Shown here: positions 51,548 through 60,638 of the stretch, piece by piece
How positions within the stretch are numbered: the first letter of the stretch is position 1
How the letters are laid out: every line of letters begins with the position of its first letter
Assembly (NCBI RefSeq): GCF_030865425.1
Contig: NZ_JAVFCB010000014.1
Coordinates: forward strand, 1 to 64,000
DNA length: 64,000 nucleotides
Reading direction: 5' to 3'
DNA from: Microbacterium capsulatum
Lineage (GTDB): Bacteria > Actinomycetota > Actinomycetes > Actinomycetales > Microbacteriaceae
Notes under the pieces: model-generated
What the model saw: only the letters and a program-made list of their open reading frames with translations
What the model was told of the DNA's origin: nothing
Databases searched by the model: none
Position numbers and translations under genes: made by a program

Positions 51548-52309
51548 TCAGCGCGGCGCCATGCGGATCGCGCCATCGAGGCGGATCGTCTCGCCGTTCA
51601 GGTAGCCGTTCTCGACGATCTGCTGCACGAGCGAGGCGTACTCGTCGGGGCGGCCGAGCCGAGCCGGGTAGGGCACCTGCTCGCCGAGCGAGTCCTGCGC
51701 CGCCTGCGGCAGGCCCGCGAGCATCGGGGTCTCCATGATGCCCGGGGCGATCGTGCACACCCGGATCCCGTACCGGGCGAGCTCGCGCGCGATCGGCAGC
51801 GTCATCGCGTGCACGCCGCCCTTCGACGCGGAGTACGCGGGCTGGCCGATCTGGCCGTCGAACGCCGCGACGCTCGCCGTACTCACGATCACGCCGCGGT
51901 CTCCGCTCTCCGATGGGTCGTTCGCGGCGATCACGGCCGACGCCTGCGAGATGACGTTGAACGTGCCGACCAGGTTGATCCGGATGATCCGCTCGAACGC
52001 GGCGAGGTCCGTGGGGTTGCCGTCGCGGTCGAGCACCTTCGCGGGCGGGGCGATGCCCGCGCAGTTCACGACGATGCGCAGCGGGGCGGCGGCCTGCGCG
52101 GCGGCGACCGCGGCGGCCACCTCGTCGGGGCTGGTCACGTCGGCCGGGGCGAAGACGCCGCCCAGCTCGGCGGCGAGCTCGGCACCCTTCGAGGAGGGCA
52201 GGTCGACGATCGTCACGGTCGCGCCCGCGGCGGCGAGGCGTCGCGCGGTGGCGAGGCCGAGCCCCGAGGCGCCGCCCGTGACGAGGGCACCCGATCCTTG
52301 GATCTGCAT
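51548..52309 (-). CDS. SDR, 3-hydroxyacyl-CoA dehydrogenase type 2-like
   Basis: 253 residues. GGASGLGLATARRL, NCAGIAPPAKVL, STASVAAFDGQIGQPAYSASKGG and PGIMETPMLAGLPQAAQDSLGEQVPYPARLGRP match the HSD10-type dehydrogenases that act on short branched 3-hydroxyacyl-CoAs. This would suit isoleucine or valine breakdown, but it lies far from that cluster. AAGGAGAA precedes ATG 52309. Confidence 0.92.
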   Translation of the reverse strand: MQIQGSGALVTGGASGLGLATARRLAAAGATVTIVDLPSSKGAELAAELGGVFAPADVTSPDEVAAAVAAAQAAAPLRIVVNCAGIAPPAKVLDRDGNPTDLAAFERIIRINLVGTFNVISQASAVIAANDPSESGDRGVIVSTASVAAFDGQIGQPAYSASKGGVHAMTLPIARELARYGIRVCTIAPGIMETPMLAGLPQAAQDSLGEQVPYPARLGRPDEYASLVQQIVENGYLNGETIRLDGAIRMAPR

Positions 52310-52417
52310 GCTGTTCTCCTTCGAAACCTGCAACCGAGTCTCAGCCTACGTGACGCTGCGTCTCAACGCGTCCGAAAAGTCGGAGCCGGAGATGCGGATC
52401 GGGTGTTTGCTGGAGAC

Positions 52418-52783
52418 ATGGATCTTCGTCGCAAGCGAGCCTATGACACCGCCACCGCGGACGACGGCTTCCGAGTGCTGGTGGACCGCCTCTGGCCGCG
52501 CGGCGTCTCGAAGCAGAACGCCGCGATCGACCTGTGGGCGAAGGACACCGCTCCCTCCCCCGAACTGCGCCGGGACTGGCACCATGCGCCGCCCGGCGAC
52601 TGGGGACTGTACTCGGACCGCTACCGAGCCGAGCTCGCCCACGAGAGCGGCCCGGCCCTCGCTGCGCTCGCCGACGAGCTGCGCCCTCATCCGGTCGTCA
52701 CGCTCGTCTACGCCGCGCACGATCCGGTGCACAACCACGCGGTCGTGCTGGAGCAGGCGCTCCGCGCCCGGCTCGGCGCCTGA
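52418..52783 (+). CDS. DUF488-family protein
   Basis: 121 residues with the conserved FRVLVDRLWPRGVSKQ near the start, WHHAPPGDWGLYSDRYRAEL and a C-terminal TLVYAAHDPVHNHAVVL. Function unknown; the fold is small and conserved Arg/Trp residues suggest a catalytic pocket. ATG 52418 follows CTGGAG. Divergent from the SDR gene. Confidence 0.9.
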   Translation: MDLRRKRAYDTATADDGFRVLVDRLWPRGVSKQNAAIDLWAKDTAPSPELRRDWHHAPPGDWGLYSDRYRAELAHESGPALAALADELRPHPVVTLVYAAHDPVHNHAVVLEQALRARLGA

Positions 52784-52821
52784 TCCCGATCCGGATCCCT
52801 CGGTTTCTCCCCTCCACTCCG

Positions 52822-52880
52822 CTCGCTGGTCGCGAATCGTCGCATGGAGGCCCGAATGAGGGCGTGTCGCGACCAGCGAG
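52822..52880. repeat. Family C 59-bp element, copy 1
   Basis: Arms CTCGCTGGTCGCGA (52822-52835) and TCGCGACCAGCGAG (52867-52880) around a 31-nt centre. It differs from copy 2 (58115-58173) at about three central positions only. Same orientation. Confidence 0.9.
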
Positions 52881-52931
52881 CAGTGGTGGATCACCCCGGG
52901 TGGCGAGGATGCTGGAGGTCAGGAGGCGATG

Positions 52932-54044
52932 ATGCACGCGACGACGCGACGGAGGATCGCCCGCGTCGCGGCCGGCCTGGTCCTGGCCGCGCTCGCGCTC
53001 ACCGCCTGCACGCCGTCGACGGCCCCGCGGCCGAGCACCCCTGCGCCCATGATATCGCCGTCGACCGCCCCGGCCGCTCCCACCGTGCTCGCAAGCGGTC
53101 TCGCCGCGCCGTGGTCGATCGTGCCGATCGGGACCGGCGCCCTGATCTCGCAGCGCGACGACGCACGCGTGCTCGAATGGACGCCGGGCGGCGGCCTGCA
53201 CGAGGTCGGCGTCGTGCCCGATGTCGTCTCGGGCGGCGAGGCCGGGCTGAACGGTCTCGCCGTGCGCGACGACGCCGGAACCCGCTGGCTCTACGCCTAC
53301 CACGCGACCGCGGACGACAACCGGGTGGTGCGGGTCCCGTTGACCGGAAGCCCCGGAGCGCTGCGGTTCGATCGCCGTGCCGTCGAGGTCGTGTTCCGCG
53401 GGATCCCCCGGGCCCGGTTCCACGACGGCGGTCGGATCGCGTTCGGCCCGGACGGCATGCTGTACGTGGGCACCGGGGACGCCGAGCAGCGCGACAGGGC
53501 GGGGGATCGGAACGACCTGGGCGGCAAGATCCTGCGGCTCACCCCCGAGGGACGGCCCGCTCCGGGCAACCCGTTCGGCACCGCCGTGTACAGCCTCGGG
53601 CACCGCAACGTCGAGGGCCTCGCCTGGGACGGCGCGGGACGGCTGTGGGCGAGCGAGTTCGGACAGGACACCTGGGACGAGCTGAACCTGATCCGGCCGG
53701 GCGGGGACTACGGCTGGCCCGAGCACGAGGGCAAGGCCGGCGACCCCCGCACGATCGATCCGGTGGTGCAGTGGCGTCCGGCCGACGCCAGTCCGAGCGG
53801 CATCGCGATCGTCCACGACGTCGTCTACCTCGCGGCCCTGCGCGGGGAGCGGCTCTGGGCGGTCGACATCGGGGCGGCGGATCCGACGCCCCGAGACGCG
53901 TACGTCGGAGAGTTCGGGCGGCTGCGCGACGTCGTCGCCGCGCCGAACGGCACGCTCTGGGTGCTCACGAACAACACCGACGGCCGCGGCTCGCCGCGCC
54001 AGGGCGACGACCGGCTGCTGCAGCTGCCGGTGCCGCGCGGCTGA
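52932..54044 (+). CDS. PQQ-type glucose/sorbosone dehydrogenase-like lipoprotein
   Basis: 370 residues. Signal peptide with lipobox LTAC (Cys26). A Pro/Thr-rich linker is followed by the beta-propeller: LASGLAAPWSIVPIG, FHDGGRIAFGPDGMLYVGTGDA, GGKILRLTPEGRPAPGNPF, YSLGHRNVEGLAWD and RPGGDYGWPEHEG, typical of the Asd/YliI family. It would oxidise a sugar at the outer face of the membrane. AGGAGG lies 5 nt before ATG 52932; ATG 52929 is an alternative. Confidence 0.92.
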   Translation: MHATTRRRIARVAAGLVLAALALTACTPSTAPRPSTPAPMISPSTAPAAPTVLASGLAAPWSIVPIGTGALISQRDDARVLEWTPGGGLHEVGVVPDVVSGGEAGLNGLAVRDDAGTRWLYAYHATADDNRVVRVPLTGSPGALRFDRRAVEVVFRGIPRARFHDGGRIAFGPDGMLYVGTGDAEQRDRAGDRNDLGGKILRLTPEGRPAPGNPFGTAVYSLGHRNVEGLAWDGAGRLWASEFGQDTWDELNLIRPGGDYGWPEHEGKAGDPRTIDPVVQWRPADASPSGIAIVHDVVYLAALRGERLWAVDIGAADPTPRDAYVGEFGRLRDVVAAPNGTLWVLTNNTDGRGSPRQGDDRLLQLPVPRG

Positions 54045-54051
54045 CCGCGGC

Positions 54052-54387
54052 TCAGTCCGGCGCGCTCTCCCCCGGCGCGCGGAAGACGGCGCGGACCCGC
54101 CCCATCGCGGCCATGGCGCGCGGCCAGCCCGTGTAGAACGCGAGGTGCGTGATCGCCTCGACGAGCTCCTCCTCAGTGGCGCCGTTGTCGCGGGCGAACG
54201 CGAGGTGGAAATCGAGCTGCTCGACCGCGCCGAGCGTCACGAGCGCGGCGACGGTGACGAGGCTGCGATCCCGCTTCGCGAGCGCGGGACGCTCCCACAC
54301 CTCGTCGAAGAGCACCGCGTCGGTGTAGTGCGCGAGCGCCGGGGCGATGTCGCCCACCGAGCGCTGTCCGCCGGTCCAACCGGTCAT
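54052..54387 (-). CDS. Carboxymuconolactone decarboxylase-family protein
   Basis: 111 residues. The CMD helical fold is shown by RDRSLVTVAALVTLGAVEQLDFHLAFARDNGATEEELVEAITHLAFYTGWPRAMAAM. The CxxC pair of AhpD peroxidase partners is absent, so it resembles gamma-carboxymuconolactone decarboxylase-like proteins. Overlaps the cupin gene by ATGA; last gene of the MFS-ADH-cupin-CMD operon. Confidence 0.9.
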   Translation of the reverse strand: MTGWTGGQRSVGDIAPALAHYTDAVLFDEVWERPALAKRDRSLVTVAALVTLGAVEQLDFHLAFARDNGATEEELVEAITHLAFYTGWPRAMAAMGRVRAVFRAPGESAPD

Positions 54388-54794
54388 GCTCCCGCCCTGC
54401 CCTCGTACTCGGCGTCGGTGACGTGCTCTTTCCAGACCGTGGTCGTTGCAGGATCGTCGCCGGCCTCGAGCATCGCGAGGTGCTCCATGAAACAGCCGGG
54501 GGCGGCGGCGTGCCAGTGCTCCTGGCCGGGCGGTGTGTACAGGGTCTCGCCGGGATGCACCTCGATGATGTTGCCCTCCCGGTCGCCGAAGCGGGCGACG
54601 CCCTGCGTCACACGCAGGTACTGCCCGCGCGCGTGCGAGTGCCAGGCCGTGCGCGCGCCCGGTGCGAAGCGCACCAGGGCGACCGTCATGCGCTGATCCG
54701 CGTCGTGCGGGGCCGCGATGCGGTCGAGCCAGACGTCGCCGTGGAACTGCTCGGGCGGGTTCTTGACCGTGGGGGCGGCCGGTTCGATGTTCAT
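54384..54794 (-). CDS. Cupin-domain protein
   Basis: 136 residues. Cupin motif 1 is RTAWHSHARGQYLRVTQGVARF, with two metal-binding His and Gln in place of the usual Glu; motif 2 is PGQEHWHAAAPG. Small cupins in such operons are thought to be isomerases or quercetinase-like. Coupled to CMD by ATGA. Confidence 0.9.
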   Translation of the reverse strand: MNIEPAAPTVKNPPEQFHGDVWLDRIAAPHDADQRMTVALVRFAPGARTAWHSHARGQYLRVTQGVARFGDREGNIIEVHPGETLYTPPGQEHWHAAAPGCFMEHLAMLEAGDDPATTTVWKEHVTDAEYEGRAGA

Positions 54795-54830
54795 GATGAT
54801 CCCTTTCTCCTGATGCGTCCGGTGGTGATC

Positions 54831-55859
54831 TCAGTCGGTGGTGAGCAGCACCTTGACCGCACGGCGCTCGTCCATCGCGCGATATCCCTCGGCCGCCTCC
54901 TCGAGCGGCAGGGTGAGGTCGAAGACCGCACCGGGGTCGATCCTCCGCTCCCAGATCAGGTCGATCAGCTCGGGCAGGAAACGGCGCACGGGCGCCGGTC
55001 CGCCGTGCAGGTGCACGCTCGAGAAGAACAGCTCGCGCCCCTCGAGCGCCACATCGTGGGAGACGCCCACGAACCCGACGTGGCCGCCGGGACGCGTGGC
55101 GCGGATCGCCTGATCCATCGACTCCTGCGTGCCGACGGCCTCGATCGTGCAGTGCGCGCCGAGGCCGTCGGTGAGCTCCTTGATCCGGTCCACGCCCTCC
55201 GCACCGCGCTCCTCGACGACGTCTGTCGCGCCGAAGCTCCGGGCGAGCGCCTGACGGTCCGCGTGCCGCGACATCACGATGATCCGCGCCGCGCCGAGCT
55301 GCCGTGCGGCGAGCACGCCGAGCAGTCCGACCGCACCGTCGCCGACCACGGCGACGGCCTTGCCCGGCCCGGCTTCGGCGGCCACCGCGGCGAACCAGCC
55401 CGTGCCGAGCACGTCGGAGGCGGCCAGCAGCGACGGCACGAGATCGGCCGGCGGCTTCCCCGGCAGCGCGACGAGTGTGCCGTCCGCGAGTGGGATCCGC
55501 GCGTACTGCGCCTGGGTGCCGACGGACCCCATCATGACCTGGTGCACGCAGCGCGACTGATAGCCGGCCGCGCAGATCTCGCAGGTGTTGTCCGAGGCGA
55601 CGAAGGATCCGACGACGTGATCGCCGGGGCGGATCCCGGTGACCTCGGCGCCGACCGATTCGACGACCCCGAGGTACTCGTGCCCCATCCGCCGGCCGCC
55701 GGGGCGCAACGGCTCGGCACCGCGGTACGGCCACAGGTCGGATCCGCAGATGCAGGTCGCGGTGACGCGGATGATCGCGTCGGTGGGCTCGAGGATGGCC
55801 GGCATCTCGAGCTCCTCGGTCCGGACATCGCCCGGCGCGTGCATGACGACTCCACGCAT
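54831..55859 (-). CDS. Zinc-dependent alcohol dehydrogenase
   Basis: 342 residues of the MDR family. Catalytic zinc ligands in TCICGSDLWPYRG and GHEYLGVV, structural-zinc region NTCEICAAGYQSRC, and the nucleotide site VVGDGAVGLLGVLAARQLGA. Probably oxidises an alcohol or reduces an aldehyde. GAGGAGAA precedes ATG 55859. In operon with the MFS gene upstream. Confidence 0.93.
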   Translation of the reverse strand: MRGVVMHAPGDVRTEELEMPAILEPTDAIIRVTATCICGSDLWPYRGAEPLRPGGRRMGHEYLGVVESVGAEVTGIRPGDHVVGSFVASDNTCEICAAGYQSRCVHQVMMGSVGTQAQYARIPLADGTLVALPGKPPADLVPSLLAASDVLGTGWFAAVAAEAGPGKAVAVVGDGAVGLLGVLAARQLGAARIIVMSRHADRQALARSFGATDVVEERGAEGVDRIKELTDGLGAHCTIEAVGTQESMDQAIRATRPGGHVGFVGVSHDVALEGRELFFSSVHLHGGPAPVRRFLPELIDLIWERRIDPGAVFDLTLPLEEAAEGYRAMDERRAVKVLLTTD

Positions 55860-55869
55860 GGTGTTCTCC

Positions 55870-57069
55870 TCAGCGGGTGGTGGTGACGGCGGAGACAGCG
55901 GTCGTGTCACCGCGACGGGGGCGGAGCGAAGCGGCGAGCGCCGCGGACAGCAGCAGCACTGCGGCGCTGGTCAGGAAGGTGACGAGATGGCCGAGATGAT
56001 CGAAGATCACGCCGCCGACGGTGGATCCGAGCGCGATCGACAGCTGGATCACCGCCACCTGGAGCCCGCCCCCGGCCTCGGGGTCCTCGGTCAGGGTGTG
56101 CGCGACCCAGCTGGCCCAGCCCACCGGAGCCGAGGTGCCCAGCAGACCCCACAGCGCCAGCAGCACGGCGACCGGGGCGAGCCAGGATCCGGCCGGCACG
56201 AGCGCCGCCGCGATGAGCGCCATGAGCACCGGGATCACGACGAGCGCCGCGTGCGACCCGTGCCGGAGCACCCGCTCGATCAGAACGGTTCCGAGCAGGC
56301 CGCCGATCCCGACGATGAGCAGGACGAGCGCGACGGCCGTCGGATCGAGGCGGGTGACGCGCTCGAGGAACGGCCGGACGTAGGTGAACAACAGGAACTG
56401 CCCGGCGAAGAAGGCACCGCAGGCGGCCATTCCCCGCGCGACCGTCCGCGACCGGAGCGCACCGAACACGTGCGCAGCGGAGCGCGGCGGCGGCGGCATG
56501 GACGGCAGGCTGATCCACTGCCAGACGAGTGCGAGCACCGACACCGGGACCAGGCACCAGAACGCCCCCTGCCAGCCGATCACGGCACCCAGGAAGCTGC
56601 CGATCGGAGCGGCGACGACGGCCGCGAGGGCGTTCCCGCCGTTGAAGATCGCCAGCGCCCTGGGCACGTGGTGATCGGGGACGAGCCGCATCGCCGCGGA
56701 GATCGACATCGACCAGAACCCGCCGATCACCACGCCGATCATCGCCCGTCCGACCAGGTAGACGAGGTACGTCGGCGCCACCGCGATGAGCGCGCTGGAC
56801 AGCGTCATCACCGCGGTGAGCACGAGCAGCAGCGTCTTGCGATCCATCCGGCCTGCGAGTCGTGAGATCGACAGGCTCGTGATCACGGCGAACAGGCCCG
56901 AGATCGCGATCCCCTGCCCAGCCGCCCCCTCGGTGACCTCCAGGCCGGCCGCGATCGGGGTGAGCAGACTCACCGGCATGAACTCCGCGGCGATCAGCGC
57001 GAAGACGCAGAGGCTCATGGCGAGCACGCCGCTCCAGTGCGCGGTGCGGCTCGTGTCGGAAGCGGTCAT
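55870..57069 (-). CDS. MFS transporter (DHA1-type)
   Basis: 399 residues, about twelve membrane helices, with RLAGRMDRKTLLL as the loop 2-3 motif and a DHLGH turn in the C-terminal half. It resembles drug/arabinose-efflux MFS proteins. GGAG precedes ATG 57069. First gene of the operon, divergent from an XRE regulator that probably represses it. Confidence 0.9.
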   Translation of the reverse strand: MTASDTSRTAHWSGVLAMSLCVFALIAAEFMPVSLLTPIAAGLEVTEGAAGQGIAISGLFAVITSLSISRLAGRMDRKTLLLVLTAVMTLSSALIAVAPTYLVYLVGRAMIGVVIGGFWSMSISAAMRLVPDHHVPRALAIFNGGNALAAVVAAPIGSFLGAVIGWQGAFWCLVPVSVLALVWQWISLPSMPPPPRSAAHVFGALRSRTVARGMAACGAFFAGQFLLFTYVRPFLERVTRLDPTAVALVLLIVGIGGLLGTVLIERVLRHGSHAALVVIPVLMALIAAALVPAGSWLAPVAVLLALWGLLGTSAPVGWASWVAHTLTEDPEAGGGLQVAVIQLSIALGSTVGGVIFDHLGHLVTFLTSAAVLLLSAALAASLRPRRGDTTAVSAVTTTR

Positions 57070-57171
57070 GGGCTCCACTCTCCCCCTGCCGCGGCGCGCG
57101 CGGGAGGCCCTGCCGGAGCGTGTACCGGCAGGGCACCCCTCGACGGCGGGGATCGGAATAGCCTGCTGTCC

Positions 57172-58065
57172 ATGGACAACAAGGCCGAGGTGCGCGAGTT
57201 CCTGATGACGCGCCGCGCACGCGTCGCGCCCGAGGAGGCGGGGCTCAGCGCGGGGCCGAACCGCCGGGTCGCCGGGCTGCGCCGCAGCGAGGTGGCCGCC
57301 CTGGCCGGCGTGAGCGTGGAGTACTACGCCAAGCTCGAGCGCGGAGCCATCGCCGGGGCGTCGGCCTCGGTGCTCGATGCCGTCTCCCGCGCCCTGCGGC
57401 TGGACGATGCCGAGCGCGCGCATCTGCTCGACCTCGCCCGCGCGGCCGACGGGATCCCGGCGAGCGGTCGTGCCCGGCGCCGAAGCGCACGGCCGGGCGC
57501 GCTCCGCCCGAGCCTGCAGTGGGCGCTGTCCTCGATCACCGACGGCGTCGCGTTCGTCCGCGATCCCCGGCAGAACCTGCTCGCCGTCAACGCGCTGGGC
57601 CGCGCCTTCTACTCGCCGCTGATCGGCGACGCAGGACGCACTCCGAACCTCGCCCGGTTCCAGTTCCTGGATCCGGGCGCGCGCGACTTCTATCCGGACT
57701 GGGACCTGTTCGCGAGCATGTGCGTCGGGGTCATGCGCGCGGAAGCGGGCCGGGATCCGCACGACAAGGAGCTGCAGGACCTCGTCGGCGAGCTCTCCAC
57801 CCGCAGCGAGGTGTTCCGCCGGCTGTGGGCGGCGCACGACGTGCGCACGCACGGCGCCGGCACCAAGCGCTTCCACCATCCGGTGGTCGGCGAGGTCACT
57901 CTCGCGTACGAGGAACTCGCGCTCACGGCGGAACCGGGCAACGTCATGCTGGTCTACACGGCCGAGCCGGGCTCGCCCTCGGCGGAGCGGCTGCGCCTGC
58001 TCGCCTCCTGGGCGGCGACCCAGAAGGCGGACCGCCCCGCCGTCTCACCGGCGACGGACGGCTGA
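57172..58065 (+). CDS. XRE regulator with MmyB-like ligand domain
   Basis: 297 residues. Helix-turn-helix RVAGLRRSEVAALAGVSVEYYAKLERG (residues about 31-57), then a PAS-like MmyB domain with WALSSITDGVAFVRDPRQNLLAVN and FHHPVVGEVTLAYEELAL. Such regulators bind small hydrophobic ligands and often face MFS or oxidoreductase genes. ATG 57172 lies 7 nt after TAGCCT (57159-57164), a leaderless start. Confidence 0.93.
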   Translation: MDNKAEVREFLMTRRARVAPEEAGLSAGPNRRVAGLRRSEVAALAGVSVEYYAKLERGAIAGASASVLDAVSRALRLDDAERAHLLDLARAADGIPASGRARRRSARPGALRPSLQWALSSITDGVAFVRDPRQNLLAVNALGRAFYSPLIGDAGRTPNLARFQFLDPGARDFYPDWDLFASMCVGVMRAEAGRDPHDKELQDLVGELSTRSEVFRRLWAAHDVRTHGAGTKRFHHPVVGEVTLAYEELALTAEPGNVMLVYTAEPGSPSAERLRLLASWAATQKADRPAVSPATDG

Positions 58066-58114
58066 CGCGCCCCGCGCGATCCGGATCCCGCACCGCGAGG
58101 TGCCTCCACTCCCG

Positions 58115-58173
58115 CTCGCTGGTCGCGAATCGTCGCTTCGCGGCCCGAATGAGGGCGTGTCGCGACCAGCGAG
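58115..58173. repeat. Family C 59-bp element, copy 2
   Basis: Same arms as copy 1 at 58115-58128 and 58160-58173, same orientation, 5.3 kb away. The upstream flank (CCTCCACTCC) is shared too. Confidence 0.9.
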
Positions 58174-58175
58174 CA

Positions 58176-58243
58176 GGGATGGACCGGGAATCGGGATGGA
58201 CCGGGGGCAGGGATGGACCGGGAGCAGGGATGGACCGGGAGTC
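58176..58243. repeat. Four tandem 17-bp repeats
   Basis: Units GGGATGGACCGGGAATC, ...GGGGCA, ...GGGAGCA and ...GGGAGTC, followed by a degenerate fifth. They begin directly after the family C element. No spacer sequences, so not CRISPR. Confidence 0.9.
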
Positions 58244-58272
58244 GGGACGATCCGGCCGACGACCCGGGGGCG

Positions 58273-59106
58273 TCAGGCCGGGCCGAGGATGAGGTGCCAG
58301 GTGCCGCCGGCCACGGCGACGGCGATCGCGACGGCGGGGATGATCGCGCTCAGCAGGACGAGCGCGGTGTCGGCGCCGGTCCACGGGGCCGGGCGGGCCC
58401 AGGTCCGCGGCGGCAGGTCGCGCGCGCCGAAGCCGCGCGCCTCCATCGCCATCGCGAGGGACGATCCGCGCCGCACCGCCAGCACGAACAGAGCGAACGC
58501 CATGCCGATCCCGCGCCTGATCCGCCCCTGATCCGCGACGCCGCGCGCCCGCCGGGCGAGGGCGAGCGAGCGCCAGTCCTCGGCGAGCAGTCCGAGCATG
58601 CGCATCCCCGCGAGTGCGCCGATCACGAACCGCGCCGGCAGCCGCAGCCGCTGCGCGAGACCGTCGGCGAGGTCGGTCGGATCCACCGTCGCGAACAGGG
58701 CGATCGCAGGCAGTCCGATGGTGAGCACGCGCAGCGCCGTCGCGACGGCGAGCGAAACCGACCCCTCCGTGACGTGCACGACGAACCAGGAGAACAGCAC
58801 CGCACCGCTCGACTGCCCGTACAGCGCGATCGTGACGGCGCTGAGCGGCGCCGCGATCCAGAGCACCGCGGTGCGCAGCCAGAATTCGCGCGGCTTCAGC
58901 CCGGAGCACAGCAGGACGGGGACCGAGAGCACGAGCGCGGTGAACGCCGAGAGCACGTCGACGGACAGGATCAGCGGCAGGCTGATGATGAGCGCTGCGG
59001 CGAGCTTCGCCAGGGCGCTGCGCGGCGCGATCGGGCCCGAGCGCACCGGGCGCACGTCCGGCAGGGCGCCCCTCGTCTCGCTGCGCTCGCCCGGGAACGG
59101 GGTCAT
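58273..59106 (-). CDS. ykoC: ECF transporter T component (YkoC/EcfT type)
   Basis: 277 residues with about five helices and the coupling motif region LALARRARGVADQGRIRRG and AMAMEARGFGARD, whose Ala-Arg-Gly words contact the ATPase in EcfT proteins. Overlaps the ATPase gene by ATGA. Together with the duplicated ATPase and the S component it forms a YkoEDC-like importer. Confidence 0.9.
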   Translation of the reverse strand: MTPFPGERSETRGALPDVRPVRSGPIAPRSALAKLAAALIISLPLILSVDVLSAFTALVLSVPVLLCSGLKPREFWLRTAVLWIAAPLSAVTIALYGQSSGAVLFSWFVVHVTEGSVSLAVATALRVLTIGLPAIALFATVDPTDLADGLAQRLRLPARFVIGALAGMRMLGLLAEDWRSLALARRARGVADQGRIRRGIGMAFALFVLAVRRGSSLAMAMEARGFGARDLPPRTWARPAPWTGADTALVLLSAIIPAVAIAVAVAGGTWHLILGPA

Positions 59107-60638
59107 GCACCGACCTCCAGCCGCCGCGCGTCCAGGGCGCGCAGCACATCCTCGTCGTGCGAGATCGCGATCACGGCGGTGCCGGCATCGCGGACCTCGG
59201 CGATGATCGCGACGAGCTCGGTCCAGGTGCGGGCGTCCTGTCCGAACGTCGGCTCATCGAGCACGAGCACCCGTGGCCGCGTGGCGAGCGCGGCGGCGAC
59301 GGTCAGCCGGCGCTTCTCGCCGCCCGAGAGCGTGTACGGGTTCGCTGCGGCGAGCGCATCCAGGCGCAGCCGGCGCAGCAGGTCGTCCACACGGGCCTCG
59401 ATCTCGTCCTCCGGGAGCCGCAGCGCGCGGGGTCCGACGCACAGCTCGTCGCGCACGGTCTTCGCGAGCAGCTGGTGCTCGGGGCTCTGCAGCACGGTGC
59501 CGATGCGGGTGAGCAGCGCGCGCGAGGACCAGGCGAACGGATCCGTCCCCGTCGCCTCGGCGTGCAGCGCCGCGGTCGCGCGCACCCGGCCGGCGTGCCC
59601 GGGCAGGAGACCGGCGAGCGTGAGACCGAGCGTCGACTTGCCGGCGCCGTTCGGCCCGGTGATCCCGAGCACCTCCCCCGCGTGCAGGGACAGGTCGACC
59701 GGGCCCGCGACGGGGATCCCCTTGGCCCGGGCCACGACGAGTCCCTCGGCGACGAGGAGCGCCTCGCCGGGACGGACGGATCCCCCGGCGGGGGACTCGA
59801 CCACGGTCCGGCCCGCCGGCGCGCGCTCCTCCGCGGACGCGGTGAGGGCGCGCGCACGCGCGGCGACGTCGACGCCGGGAACCCAGACGCCCATGGCGGA
59901 GAGCTCCGCGGCGCGGTTCTCGAGCACGGCGCGCGGGTCGCCGTCGGCGATCACCACGGTGCCCTCCTCCGTCGCCCCGAGCACGACGACCCGGTCGACG
60001 AGCCCCAGCCAGGCCTCGATCCGGTGCTCGATCACGATCAGGGTCGCCCCCGTCGCGTCCAGCGCGGCACCGACGGCGGTGCGCACTTCGGCGACACCGG
60101 CGGGATCCAGGTTCGCGGTCGGCTCGTCGAGCAGGATCGCCCCTGGCCGCATCGCGAGCACCCCGGCCAGAGCCAGGCGCTGCTTCTGACCGCCGGAGAG
60201 CGCGGCCGTGGGACGGTCCCACGGCAGGTCCAGTCCGGCGGCGGCCAGGGCGGTGTCCACGCGCGGCCAGATCTCCGCGCGCGGCACGCCCAGGTTCTCG
60301 CAGCCGAAGGCCACGTCGTCGCCGACCCGGGCGAGGATCGTCTGGGTGTCCGGATCCTGCAGCACCATCCCGACGCGCCCACGGGTGCGATCCGCGGCGA
60401 CGCCGTCGACGAGCAGGGACCCTTCGGCCTCGCCCTCGTCGGCACCGCCGAGCACGCCGCCGAGACCCTGCAGCAGGGTGGACTTGCCGGATCCTGAGGC
60501 GCCCAGCAGCAGCACGCGCTCGCCGGGCTCGATCGTCAGCGACGCGCCGCGGATCGCCCACCGCTTGCGGGTGGCGTACCGCCAGCCCCAGCCGTGGGCC
60601 TCGAGCCGTGCGGGAGTGCCGGTCCCGGCCGCGCTCAC
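59103..60638 (-). CDS. ykoD: ECF transporter duplicated ATPase (YkoD type)
   Basis: 511 residues holding two ABC ATPase domains. Domain 1: Walker A GASGSGKST, Q-loop LQDPDTQT, signature LSGGQKQR, Walker B ILLDEPTANLDP. Domain 2: Walker A GPNGAGKST, LQSPEHQL, LSGGEKRR, LVLDEPTFGQD. GTG 60638 overlaps the S-component stop (GTGA). This fused layout is that of YkoD. Confidence 0.94.
   Translation of the reverse strand: MSAAGTGTPARLEAHGWGWRYATRKRWAIRGASLTIEPGERVLLLGASGSGKSTLLQGLGGVLGGADEGEAEGSLLVDGVAADRTRGRVGMVLQDPDTQTILARVGDDVAFGCENLGVPRAEIWPRVDTALAAAGLDLPWDRPTAALSGGQKQRLALAGVLAMRPGAILLDEPTANLDPAGVAEVRTAVGAALDATGATLIVIEHRIEAWLGLVDRVVVLGATEEGTVVIADGDPRAVLENRAAELSAMGVWVPGVDVAARARALTASAEERAPAGRTVVESPAGGSVRPGEALLVAEGLVVARAKGIPVAGPVDLSLHAGEVLGITGPNGAGKSTLGLTLAGLLPGHAGRVRATAALHAEATGTDPFAWSSRALLTRIGTVLQSPEHQLLAKTVRDELCVGPRALRLPEDEIEARVDDLLRRLRLDALAAANPYTLSGGEKRRLTVAAALATRPRVLVLDEPTFGQDARTWTELVAIIAEVRDAGTAVIAISHDEDVLRALDARRLEVGA

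Noticed and set aside
58176..58243. CRISPR-like direct repeats
   Set aside because: The 17-bp units are contiguous with no spacers, and there are no cas genes.
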